Shown one piece after another: positions 46,544 to 54,111 of a DNA stretch of 64,000 nucleotides. The translations under genes were made by a program, and so were the position numbers. The notes beneath the pieces were generated by a model, which was not told the DNA's origin, did not search any database, and saw only the letters and a list, made by a program, of their open reading frames with translations. The DNA comes from Botrimarina mediterranea (lineage in GTDB: Bacteria; Planctomycetota; Planctomycetia; Pirellulales; Lacipirellulaceae): positions 4,435,363-4,499,362 of the forward strand of contig NZ_CP036349.1 of the NCBI RefSeq assembly GCF_007753265.1, given 5' to 3'. Numbering within the stretch: the stretch's first letter is position 1; the number at the start of each line of letters is the position of its first letter.

Positions 46544-47620
46544 TCAAACCCGTACCCGCTTCCCACTCTCCAAACTCTTCGCCTGCGCCTGGCAGAGCAC
46601 AATCGCGTCGCGGGCCAACTCGGCGCTGAGCACCGCGGAGGGTTTGTCCTCCTTCACACACCGAACCACTTCGCGGAGCTCGGTCTCGAAGGCGTCCATC
46701 GGGTCGCCGCCGGCAAGCTTGGGCCGCTTCGCCTTGCCGTCGTGCGTCAGCACTGTCGGCGGGCAAAGGTAAGCCCCCTCGCCGCCGATCACCGCGAAGT
46801 CGAAGACCAGCGTCGCGCGCTCGAGATGAATCTCAAAGGCATGCTGGAACGACCGCCCCTGCTGATTAATCGTTCCGCTAGTAGCGAGCACCGTAGGCAG
46901 TGCTTTCCCTTCCTGCCCACTGCCCACTGCGGACTGCCCACTAAACTCAAACTGCGTATTCCAATACTCCGGCAGACCGTTCCGCATCCGGCCGCTGGTC
47001 GACACCGCCATCGGCTTGCCAAAGACCAAGCGGATGAAGTGCGCGTCGTGGACGTGGAGGTCGAGCATCGGGCCGCCGACACGGTCGGGGTCCCAGAACG
47101 TGGTGAGCCAAGCCGGGTCGGAGATGACGCGCTTGAACGATCCGCCAACAAGCGCGCCGTGCTTGCCGCTCTGGATCTCTTTCAGCGCCCAGGCGTATTC
47201 GGGGAAGTACGGCAGCACGTGGCCGATGTAGAGCTGCTTCTTCGCCTTAGCGGCGGCCTTCACCATCCGGTCGCAGTCGGCCGGCCGCATCGCCATCGGC
47301 TTCTCGCAGAAGACGTGCTTCCCCGCGGCGAGCGCCCGGCAAGCGATGTCGGCGTGCAGCGCCGGCGGCAGCGTGATGTCGATGACGTCGAGAGACGCGT
47401 CGGCGATCATCTCATCGACCGACTCGTACGTCGCGACGCCCGCCAGGTCCATCTTCGCCCCCGGCGGGCCGAAGTTCCCCTTGATCGACCGCCAATCGCC
47501 CCCGCGCTTCTTCGCGTCTGGATCGGCGATCGCGGCGACCTTCACGCCGCGCAGCTTCGCATAGGAGAGGTGGTGAACCATCCCCATAAACCCAAGGCCA
47601 GCGATGCCAACTCGAAGCAT
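46544..47620 (-). CDS. Gfo/Idh/MocA family oxidoreductase
   Basis: The protein has 358 residues. The N-terminal Rossmann part is standard (RVGIAGLGFMGMVHHLSYAK, VCEKP-type motif in HVFCEKPMAM). The C-terminal domain has GGPMLDLHVHDAHFIRLVFG, the usual D-x-x-x-H site. The protein carries an unusual 25-residue segment, SGQSAVGSGQEGKALPTV and following, encoded by a period-7 repeat at 46912-46939 that has been accommodated in frame. These enzymes oxidise or epimerise sugars with NAD(P). The neighbours (isomerase-like, MFS, NagB fusion) suggest sugar catabolism. Confidence 0.92.
   Translation of the reverse strand: MLRVGIAGLGFMGMVHHLSYAKLRGVKVAAIADPDAKKRGGDWRSIKGNFGPPGAKMDLAGVATYESVDEMIADASLDVIDITLPPALHADIACRALAAGKHVFCEKPMAMRPADCDRMVKAAAKAKKQLYIGHVLPYFPEYAWALKEIQSGKHGALVGGSFKRVISDPAWLTTFWDPDRVGGPMLDLHVHDAHFIRLVFGKPMAVSTSGRMRNGLPEYWNTQFEFSGQSAVGSGQEGKALPTVLATSGTINQQGRSFQHAFEIHLERATLVFDFAVIGGEGAYLCPPTVLTHDGKAKRPKLAGGDPMDAFETELREVVRCVKEDKPSAVLSAELARDAIVLCQAQAKSLESGKRVRV
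46912..46939. repeat. Heptanucleotide tandem repeat inside a CDS
   Basis: CTGCCCA and near variants occur four times with a 7-base period. They lie inside the Gfo/Idh/MocA gene without breaking the frame, encoding parts of SGQSAVGSGQ on the minus strand. It resembles the short tandem repeats at 23119 and 23744 (GTGGGCA units). Confidence 0.7.
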
Positions 47621-47663
47621 GTGCGAACTAACGGTGCGGTCTGACTGAGGAAGGGTTAATTCA

Positions 47664-47852
47664 GGAAAGGAGATAGGGGGATGGTTGGAGATGAGGGGGA
47701 CGGTCGTTCGACCGCGGGAAATCTAGCCGCCAAAAAACTCTATCTAAGAAAAGGAATGGCTTTGTGGGTGCTAAAAAATCTTCCACACCAAAGGCGTCCC
47801 CCGCGGCGGCCACGATCCCCCTTATCTCCAATTATCCCCCTATCTCCCTTCC
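47664..47852. repeat. 37-base imperfect inverted repeat pair
   Basis: Arm 47664-47700 (GGAAAGGAGATAGGGGGATG and onward) is the near-complement of 47816-47852 (ending CCCCCTATCTCCCTTCC). The 115 bases between contain no gene. It lies between the Gfo/Idh/MocA start and the isomerase stop, both on the minus strand, and looks like a small MITE-like element of its own family. Confidence 0.7.
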
Positions 47853-47862
47853 TTCGCGTCGC

Positions 47863-48720
47863 CTACTTATCGAGTGAGCGAAGCAGTTCCAGAGCGGCGC
47901 CGATCTCGGCTTTTTGGCGTTCGGGCTCTTGGGGGATCTCGCGCTCGATCGTTAGCGGGCCGTTGTAGCCGATCTTGTCGAGCAAGCCGATGAACGCGGC
48001 GAAGTTTACGTCGCCTTTGCCCAGAGCGGTCTCCTCGCCCCAGGTCTCGCCGGGGTCAGCGTTCCACTTGGCGTCCTTGCAGTGGACGCTGCGGACGTGC
48101 CTGCCGAGCTGCTCCAGCGCCGGCAGCGGCTCGCCACAGCCGTAGAGGATCATGTTGGCGGGGTCGAAGTTCACGCCGAGATTCTGGCGATCCACCGCTG
48201 CGAGGAACTCCAGCAGCACGCCAGCGGCCTCTTGCCCGGTCTCCAAGTGGACCGCTTGGCCGTGGGGCAAGCAGTGGTCGCAGATCGCGTGCGTCGCGGC
48301 GACCACGTCGGCGAACTCCTTGCTGGACGCGTCGTGCGGAACGAAGCCGACGTGCAGGCCCACGGGGATCGGGCCGCCCGTGTAGCTCGTCTCGGGCGAC
48401 GAGAGGAGACGGGCGAAGTCGGCGATCTCTTTTAGCTCAGCCAGCCGCTCGGCGCGCGTCTCAGCCGGTGCTAGCCCGATGGTGCGCTGTGTCGTCGGGA
48501 TGTCGGCGTAGGACTCACCATCAAAACCGGCGAAGACGACGGAGATCTTGATGCCCAGCTCTTGCAAGCGAGCGCGGAACGCCGCGGCGTTCGCCTCGGT
48601 CCGCGACGCCTTGTGCGGCGTGTGGAGGTGGACCGTGGGGACGCCGAGTTCGTGGGCGACATCCAGGTGCACGCCGAGGCCGGCGTCGATGCTGGCGAAA
48701 ACTCCGAGGGGGCGAGGCAT
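47863..48720 (-). CDS. Sugar phosphate isomerase/epimerase-like TIM barrel
   Basis: The protein has 285 residues from ATG 48720. It has the xylose isomerase-like fold pattern: VPTVHLHTP, KISVVFAGFDG, PVGLHVGFVP, AVHLETGQE, LGVNFDPANM, SVHCKDA and the last metal Glu in LTIEREIP. These residues fit metal-dependent sugar epimerases, isomerases or dehydratases acting on keto sugars or myo-inositol derivatives. Lying beside a Gfo/Idh/MocA enzyme and an MFS transporter on the same strand, it probably belongs to a small sugar-use locus. Exact chemistry unknown. Confidence 0.88.
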   Translation of the reverse strand: MPRPLGVFASIDAGLGVHLDVAHELGVPTVHLHTPHKASRTEANAAAFRARLQELGIKISVVFAGFDGESYADIPTTQRTIGLAPAETRAERLAELKEIADFARLLSSPETSYTGGPIPVGLHVGFVPHDASSKEFADVVAATHAICDHCLPHGQAVHLETGQEAAGVLLEFLAAVDRQNLGVNFDPANMILYGCGEPLPALEQLGRHVRSVHCKDAKWNADPGETWGEETALGKGDVNFAAFIGLLDKIGYNGPLTIEREIPQEPERQKAEIGAALELLRSLDK

Positions 48721-48779
48721 TGCGAAGGGGGAAGGCGGAAAGGGGAAGGCGGAAGTCAGCCCTTGCGGGATCAGCTTCT

Positions 48780-48866
48780 TGTGGGAGGGGTCTCCAGACC
48801 CCGATTACGCACACCATGCCGATTCGGAAGGGATACCGTAATCGGCGTCTGGAGACGCCTCCCACA
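48780..48866. repeat. Palindromic repeat family B, copy 4 (mixed arms)
   Basis: The left arm (48780-48809) is the GGGG subtype (GGAGGGGTCTCCAGACCCC), while the right arm (48837-48866) is the GGCG subtype (GGCGTCTGGAGACGCC). The arms are therefore imperfect partners, and the copy looks like a hybrid of two subfamilies. Confidence 0.85.
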
Positions 48867-48981
48867 AGCGACTTCGTCGCCCGCTAGGCTCCGATGGCTT
48901 AGCCCGGTGCTATGCCACTCGTGCCGCGATCCTTACACGCATGGCCGCCAAATGCCAGAGTCCGTCGCATCGGGCAGCGAG

Positions 48982-50364
48982 TCAGGCCGGCGCGTTCTCG
49001 GGCCCTGCGGTTGCCGACTCGTCGCCGCTCTGGCCGAGGGCGCCCTCACCTAGAGCCTTGTCGCGATCGACGCGGTCCCAGAACGCCACCGCGAACAGCA
49101 CCATGATCGCCAGGGCCATGTAAGCAGGGATCAGCCAGAACTCCTTCCACTGCAGCATCGTCTGGTTCACCAGTTCGCCATCGAGGTTCTCCGGCAACGC
49201 CCGGCTGAACATCTTGCCGAAGCGTTCGAAGAAGCCGAGCGTCGACTCGGGGCGGGCTTCGGCGATCGCCGCGCTGAGGCTGTCGTGGCTGGGCATCTGG
49301 GTCTTGAACAGACGACCGGCGACCTCATAGCCGATAAACATGCCGACGCCCTGCGTGAAGAACACCAGCATGCTCTGCGCCTGACCGCGGACGCTCGCCG
49401 GCGCCTTCTGGTCGGTGTACATGAACCCCGTGACGAAGAAGAAGTCGTAGCAGATGCCGTGCAGCGCGACGCCTAAGAGCAGCATCCAAGTCGAGAGCTC
49501 GGACGCGCCGAAGGCGAACAGCACGTAACGGGCGAACCACGCCCCCATCCCGACGATGATCATCCACTTCACGCCCAAGCGGCGGAAGAAGAACGGGATC
49601 AGCAGCATGAAGACGATCTCGCTCATCTGCCCTAGCGACATCGTCGCCGCGGGCTCTTCAAAACCGGTCTGCGACAACAGGCCCGACGCGTACTGGTAGT
49701 AGTAAGCCAGCGGGATACAGATCAGCGTTGAGCAGAGGATAAACACCGCGAACGGCACGCTCTTCATCAACCCGAAAGCGTCGCGCATCAACAGGCTGCC
49801 GATGTCGAGCGGCTTGCCCTTCGCCGGCGGCGGCGTGTGCGGGAGCGTGAAGCTGTAGAACCCAAACACGGCCGACGCCGCCGCGCCGAGGTAGAGGATC
49901 TTGGTGCTCGCCGACCACCCGAGGCCGCCCACCACCAAGCCCGCGACGATCCAGCCGATCGTGCCCCAGACACGGATCGCCGGGAACTTGTTCTGGTCGT
50001 CGATGTTCGCGAACGCGATCGAGTTGCCCAGGCCGAGCGTCGGCATGTAGCAGAGCATGTGGCCGATGAAGAGCCACACCGCCAGCGAGCCGTTGCCCGC
50101 CTCCACCGCCCCGGCGGCGCCGTACATCAGGCCGGCGCCGATCAGCATCAGCACACCCTGCACCATCTGTGAAGGGAACAAGCGGTCGGCGATCAGCCCT
50201 AAGAACAGCGGCGCGATGATCGCGGCGATCGGCGCGCTCTGATACGCCCGCGGCGTGAAGTCGCCCAGCCCGGCGCTCCCCATGCAGAGGAACAGCGTCA
50301 CGAACCAAGCCCCCCAAGTGAAGAACTGGAGGAACATCATCACCGACAACCGGGTCGTTACCAT
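48982..50364 (-). CDS. MFS transporter, nucleoside/sugar:H+ symporter-like
   Basis: The protein has 460 residues with about twelve hydrophobic helices. The start (MVTTRLSVMMFLQFFTWGAW and the following FVTLFLCMGSAGLGDF) and the mid-protein AYYYQYASGLLSQTGF resemble the NupG/XapB nucleoside:H+ symporter family of the MFS. A periplasmic or cytoplasmic loop near residue 390 (ARPESTLGFFERFGKMFSRA) is specific to this planctomycete-type group. It imports a nucleoside or sugar across the inner membrane by proton symport. The adjacent isomerase-like and Gfo/Idh/MocA genes suggest a common catabolic task. Confidence 0.9.
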   Translation of the reverse strand: MVTTRLSVMMFLQFFTWGAWFVTLFLCMGSAGLGDFTPRAYQSAPIAAIIAPLFLGLIADRLFPSQMVQGVLMLIGAGLMYGAAGAVEAGNGSLAVWLFIGHMLCYMPTLGLGNSIAFANIDDQNKFPAIRVWGTIGWIVAGLVVGGLGWSASTKILYLGAAASAVFGFYSFTLPHTPPPAKGKPLDIGSLLMRDAFGLMKSVPFAVFILCSTLICIPLAYYYQYASGLLSQTGFEEPAATMSLGQMSEIVFMLLIPFFFRRLGVKWMIIVGMGAWFARYVLFAFGASELSTWMLLLGVALHGICYDFFFVTGFMYTDQKAPASVRGQAQSMLVFFTQGVGMFIGYEVAGRLFKTQMPSHDSLSAAIAEARPESTLGFFERFGKMFSRALPENLDGELVNQTMLQWKEFWLIPAYMALAIMVLFAVAFWDRVDRDKALGEGALGQSGDESATAGPENAPA

Positions 50365-50427
50365 GCGTAGCTGCTCGCTCGGGATTTTTGCATTGGGAGA
50401 GGAGAGGCGTCACTATCGCTACGGCGC

Positions 50428-50452
50428 GTGAGCCGTCGGCGCTAGCCGCGGG
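50428..50452. repeat. Single arm of the GAGCCG palindromic family
   Basis: This sequence (TGAGCCGTCGGCGCTAGCCG and onward) matches the left arm of the complete palindrome at 57082-57160, but no partner arm is found here. It is probably a decayed copy. Confidence 0.65.
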
Positions 50453-50527
50453 TTTGCGATGGTAACGACCCCGCCCCCTCGGAGGCTAGCAGGGCTTGTG
50501 AAAAAAGCCCGCTTTGCATGGCGAAAC

Positions 50528-50603
50528 GGCGAGCCGGCGACGTTAGTCGTCGGTGGATAGCGGGTACATGGATTCCACCGACGACTAACGTCGCCGGCTC
50601 GCC
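50528..50603. repeat. Palindromic repeat family A, copy 2
   Basis: A perfect 29-base inverted repeat (50528-50556 with 50575-50603) with an 18-base loop. It matches the copy at 2192-2267 apart from one compensated change in each arm (GACGTTAG versus GACGTGAG, with the partner base also changed). This covariation shows that pairing has been kept. Confidence 0.92.
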
Positions 50604-50624
50604 AATCAATCTCGCCACACGCCG

Positions 50625-51722
50625 TTAGCTGGGCAGCTTCCCCCAGGGTTGTCGCCGCCAGCGTGTCACCGCCAACAGCCCAATCACTACCGCCAGCGGC
50701 GCCAAGAAGGCCACGAGCGACCCGCGGCCCGGCGGTTGGCCGATCACCGCGGCCGAGTACGCCAGCCACGCCGTGTAGGCGACGTAGAAGAGCAGCATCA
50801 GCGCCCCTTCGAGCCGCGTCACACTCATCCCCGAAAAGAAGATCGGGTAGCAGCAAATCGACACCGCGACCATCAGCGGGATGTCGAACGCCAGCGAGTC
50901 GGCGCTCACCGCGACGCCCGCCGGGGCGACCGTCGCCCCCATTCCAAGCACCGCCACGACGTTGAGGATGTTGCTGCCGATGACGTTACCGACCGCCAGG
51001 TCACGCTTGCCACGCATCGCGGCGACGACCGACACGACGAGCTCGGGAAGCGAAGTGCCGATCGCCACGATCGTCAGGCCGATCACCAGCTCGCTGACAC
51101 CAAACCGTTTGGCGAGCTCGACGCAGCCATTCACCGTGTAGTCGGCGCCGTAGACGAGCAGCGCCAGGCCGGCGAGCCCGATGATGGTGTTGACGACGAA
51201 CGTTTTCGGCGTGGCGGGCACGTCGTGCGGCGCCACGTCTTCGAGTTCGCGCTCGAGCTTGCGAGTCTCGCGCCGGGCCTCGCGCATCGTCCAGCCGAGG
51301 TACATCACCATCGCCACCACCAGCGCGATCCCCTCGCCGCGCGAGACCGAGCCGTCTGACCCCAGGGCGAACAACGCGATCGCCGCGCCGATCATCACCG
51401 GGATATCGAGCCGGAAGAGCTGCGAGCTAACCGTCAGCGGCGCGACGGTCGCGGCGAGCCCGAGGATCAGCAGCAGGTTCGCCAAGTTGCTGCCGACGAT
51501 GTTCCCCACCGCCAGGTCCGCCTCGCCGGCGTAGCAAGACTTCACCGTAACCGCGAGCTCCGGCGCGCTTGTCCCTAGCGCCACTACGGTCAGCCCAATC
51601 ACCAGCGCCGGCACCTTCAGCGCCGCCGCCAGATTCGAAGCCCCGCGCACGAGCAACTCACCACCAACAATCAACCCGACAAACCCGCCGAGGATGAAGA
51701 GCGCGATCGTGAAGAGGTCCAT
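50625..51722 (-). CDS. Calcium/sodium antiporter (CaCA, YrbG-like)
   Basis: The protein has 365 residues with about ten helices. Both alpha-repeats are visible: VVALGTSAPELAVTVKSCYA in the first half and VAIGTSLPELVVSVVAAMRG in the second, each followed by a conserved GNIVGSN or GNVIGSN element. This is the standard bacterial YrbG-type exchanger that expels Ca2+ in exchange for Na+ or H+. It is the second exchanger of this family in the window (the first is 16839-17930) and is more canonical. It appears to be transcribed alone. Confidence 0.95.
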   Translation of the reverse strand: MDLFTIALFILGGFVGLIVGGELLVRGASNLAAALKVPALVIGLTVVALGTSAPELAVTVKSCYAGEADLAVGNIVGSNLANLLLILGLAATVAPLTVSSQLFRLDIPVMIGAAIALFALGSDGSVSRGEGIALVVAMVMYLGWTMREARRETRKLERELEDVAPHDVPATPKTFVVNTIIGLAGLALLVYGADYTVNGCVELAKRFGVSELVIGLTIVAIGTSLPELVVSVVAAMRGKRDLAVGNVIGSNILNVVAVLGMGATVAPAGVAVSADSLAFDIPLMVAVSICCYPIFFSGMSVTRLEGALMLLFYVAYTAWLAYSAAVIGQPPGRGSLVAFLAPLAVVIGLLAVTRWRRQPWGKLPS

Positions 51723-51747
51723 TTAAGTTGCTTCTTTGAAAAAAAAG

Positions 51748-51848
51748 AATGGGACGCGGATGAACGCGGATGACGGGGATTTCCGCGGATCAGAATCGAA
51801 AGAATATCCGCGTCAATCCTTTCAATCCCAGTAAATCCGCGTCCCATT
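51748..51848. repeat. Imperfect inverted repeat of GACGCGGAT type
   Basis: AATGGGACGCGGA (51748-51760) is matched by the complementary end at 51836-51848. Inside, GAACGCGGAT and ATCCGCGTCAA form further arms. The 101-base element lies between the leuA stop and the exchanger start. Confidence 0.75.
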
Positions 51849-51858
51849 CGTCAGCCCA

Positions 51859-53412
51859 TCAAACCGCGTTGCGGCGGATGTTGGCGGGGGGGCCGCCGCC
51901 GGCTTGGGCGCTGTTCACGGCGGCGACGAACGCCTTGGTGCTCGCTTCCACGGTGTCGGTCGAGACACCGCGGCCGCGGTAGAGGCGGCCGTCGCTGATC
52001 GCCTCGATGTTGGCCTCGCCCTGCGCGTCCTTGCCCTTGGAGACGCTGTTAACGCGATAGTCGGTCACTTCGAGCTGGATGCCGGCGACCTTCTCGACCG
52101 CGCGGAACAGCGCGTCGAGCGGGCCGTCGCCGCCGAAGAACGTCTCGGTCGTTTCTTCGCCCTTCTCTTTGGGCCCACGACGGAGCGTCACGGTAGCCGA
52201 GGCCGGTTCGTCGGTGTGCGTCTTCACGTCGTACGAGACGAGCGACCAGTCGCGCTCGCTCGGCGGTCGCTTGTCCACCAGCGCGATGAGGTCGGAGTCG
52301 TAGACCTCCTTCTTCTTGTCGGCGAGCCGCTTGAACGCCTCGAAGACTATGTCGAGCTTGTCGCCTTCGACCGGGTAGCCCAATGCCTTCAGGCGATCCG
52401 ACAAAGCCGCCCTACCAGAATGCTTGCCGAGCACGAGGTCGGTCTTGGTGAAGCCGACGTCCTCGGGCCGCATAATCTCGTAGGTCGTCGGTTCCTTGAG
52501 CATGCCGTCTTGGTGGATGCCCGACTCGTGGGCGAACGCGTTGCGGCCGACGATCGCCTTGTTACGCTGCACCTCCATGCCGGTGATGCTCGAGAGCAAG
52601 CGGCTGGTGGGAACGAGGCGCGTCGTGTCGATGCGGGTGTCGGCCTGGTAGTAGTCGTTGCGAGTGCGGAGCGCCATGACGATCTCTTCGAGCGAGCAGT
52701 TGCCGGCTCGCTCGCCGATGCCGTTGATGGTGCACTCGATCTGCCCAGCGCCCGCCTCGATGCCGGCAAGGCTGTTGGCGACCGCCATCCCCAGGTCGTC
52801 GTGGCAGTGCATGCTGATGACGGCCTTGTCGATGTTCGGCACCCGATCGACGAGCGTCTTGATGTGGTTGAACATGTGCGTCGGCGTGGCGTAGCCCACG
52901 GTGTCTGGAATATTGACGGTGGTGGCGCCCGCGTTGATGGCGGCCTCCACCACTTCACAGAGGAAATCCAGCTCGGTCCGCGCCGCGTCCTCGGGCGAGA
53001 ACTCGATGTTGTCGCACAGGTTACGGGCCCGCTTCACGCCCTCGACGGCGCGGCGGACGATCTCGGCCTTGTCCATCCGCAGCTTGAACTCGCGGTGGAT
53101 CGCACTGGTGGCGAGGAAGACGTGGATCCGCGGGTGCTCGGCGCCGCGGACCGCCTCTCCCGCGCGGTCGATGTCCTTGTCGTTGCAGCGGGCGAGGCCG
53201 CAGACCTGCACCCCCTTCACGGTCTCGGCGATCGACTTGACGCTCTCGAAGTCGCCTGGCGACGCGATCGGGAAGCCCGCCTCGATCACGTCGACGCGCA
53301 GGTCCGCGAGCGCCTGGGCCATCTCGAGCTTCTCAGCCAGGTTCATGCTGCAGCCGGGCGATTGCTCGCCGTCGCGGAGCGTGGTGTCGAAGATCGTGAT
53401 TGGGCGTGACAT
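51859..53412 (-). CDS. leuA: 2-isopropylmalate synthase
   Basis: The protein has 517 residues from ATG 53412, the usual length for type I LeuA. The catalytic barrel opens with [38 protein letters not shown] supplies metal ligands, and [17 protein letters not shown] is the second HCS-family signature. The C-terminal LeuA regulatory domain (from about residue 385, [17 protein letters not shown]) should give feedback inhibition by leucine. It condenses acetyl-CoA with 2-oxoisovalerate in the first step of leucine synthesis. The region upstream contains a leucine-rich leader peptide and a terminator, so transcription attenuation is likely. Confidence 0.96.
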   Translation of the reverse strand: MSRPITIFDTTLRDGEQSPGCSMNLAEKLEMAQALADLRVDVIEAGFPIASPGDFESVKSIAETVKGVQVCGLARCNDKDIDRAGEAVRGAEHPRIHVFLATSAIHREFKLRMDKAEIVRRAVEGVKRARNLCDNIEFSPEDAARTELDFLCEVVEAAINAGATTVNIPDTVGYATPTHMFNHIKTLVDRVPNIDKAVISMHCHDDLGMAVANSLAGIEAGAGQIECTINGIGERAGNCSLEEIVMALRTRNDYYQADTRIDTTRLVPTSRLLSSITGMEVQRNKAIVGRNAFAHESGIHQDGMLKEPTTYEIMRPEDVGFTKTDLVLGKHSGRAALSDRLKALGYPVEGDKLDIVFEAFKRLADKKKEVYDSDLIALVDKRPPSERDWSLVSYDVKTHTDEPASATVTLRRGPKEKGEETTETFFGGDGPLDALFRAVEKVAGIQLEVTDYRVNSVSKGKDAQGEANIEAISDGRLYRGRGVSTDTVEASTKAFVAAVNSAQAGGGPPANIRRNAV

Positions 53413-53466
53413 AGTCTTAAGTGCTTGGCGCCTGCGAAAAGGGTTCAAAGAAATGGTAAGGATACG

Positions 53467-53499
53467 AAAAAACCCCGCGGCCGCAGGGGCCCCGGGGTC
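53467..53499 (-). terminator. leuA attenuator terminator
   Basis: On the minus strand the hairpin with arms ACCCCG/CGGGGT (53493-53498 with 53472-53477) and G+C-rich inner pairing is followed by six T (A run 53467-53472). It lies between the leader peptide and leuA, 55 bases before the leuA start. Confidence 0.85.
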
Positions 53500-53538
53500 T
53501 GGCGTTTTCAGTAGTGCAGCTCGGACTGCGCGCCGTCC

Positions 53539-53595
53539 CTAGGACCCCGTTGGGGCTAGTAGGAGGAGCGGCAGTAGGAGGCTGGCAGTCGACAT
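53539..53595 (-). CDS. leuA leader peptide (attenuation)
   Basis: The reading frame from ATG 53595 to TAG 53539 encodes 18 residues: MSTASLLLPLLLLAPTGS. Seven of its codons are Leu within an eight-codon run (CTC CTA CTG, then CTC CTC CTA CTA), including three of the usually rarer CTA. It sits about 127 bases upstream of leuA and is followed by the terminator at 53467-53499. The pattern matches classical leu leader peptides. The bases around the stop (minus CGGGGTC, 53549-53543) can pair either with CCCC just before them or with the terminator arm, as expected for a ribosome-controlled switch. Ribosome site weak. Confidence 0.8.
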   Translation of the reverse strand: MSTASLLLPLLLLAPTGS

Positions 53596-53745
53596 GATTG
53601 GTGCTCGGCTTCGAGTATAGCCCCCAGACCCCCGCTAGGGCGACCGGGTTCGCCGAAAAAAGCCGGGCCGATGGCAATCCAAGAGCGAGCCGGGGCGTCC
53701 CCGACCCCGGCTGAATCAACTACACGCTTCCCCACAACGAGCGAA

Positions 53746-53773
53746 GGCGAGCCGGGAGCGTCAGCGACCGGAG
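53746..53773. repeat. Single arm of palindromic family D
   Basis: GGCGAGCCGGGAGCGTCAGC and the following eight bases match the right arm of the D element at 46488-46515. A damaged partner (TGACTCTCCCGGCTCGCTGG) lies at 54075-54094 on the other side of the 53808-54074 element, so the two may once have formed one palindrome. Confidence 0.75.
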
Positions 53774-53807
53774 GAGACTACGCGCCCACTCCACTCCGGG
53801 CGCTAAC

Positions 53808-54074
53808 CAGGATTATGCAAGGGCTAGCAGTTCAAAGTCGGGTGTATTGAAGAAGCGTTAGCGCGATAGGTCCCCCTCCTTCTTCAGAGGGAGGCCGCTT
53901 TCTCTGGTAAACGGGGGGAGGGTGCTGAAGCGGGTACCAGGGTTCCACCCCCTCCCCCCGTTTCGTGGATAAAGCGGCCTCCCCCGAAAGCGGTGGAGGG
54001 GAAAAAACGCGCCAACGCTTCATGGACGTAACCACCTAAACCCACTTCACACCGCTAGCCTTTGCATAATCCTG
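53808..54074. mobile_element. MITE-like 267-bp palindromic element
   Basis: Terminal inverted repeats of 21 bases match with one mismatch (CAGGATTATGCAAGGGCTAGC at 53808-53828, and 54054-54074). Inside, longer imperfect arms contain GAGGGAGGCCGCTTTCTC and its near complement. A minus frame of 67 residues crosses it but is a product of the palindrome. No transposase is present, so any movement would need one encoded elsewhere. It separates leuA from the DUF1399-like gene. Confidence 0.7.
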
Positions 54075-54111
54075 TGACTCTCCCGGCTCGCTGGCAAATC
54101 GAACGAAAGAG

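Noticed and set aside
51904-53409. 501-residue open frame on the plus strand antisense to leuA
   Set aside because: It is a high-G+C shadow of the leuA reading frame, with no recognisable family and Arg/Val/Asp-rich composition, and leuA motifs are unambiguous.
53566-53590. Period-7 repeat of the GGCAGTAGGAG type
   Set aside because: It is the complement of the Leu codons of the leuA leader; the periodicity is explained by repeated CTx codons.
53832-54035. 67-residue minus-strand frame
   Set aside because: It lies wholly inside the 267-bp palindromic element. Pro/Gly-rich palindromic sequence yields such frames by symmetry.
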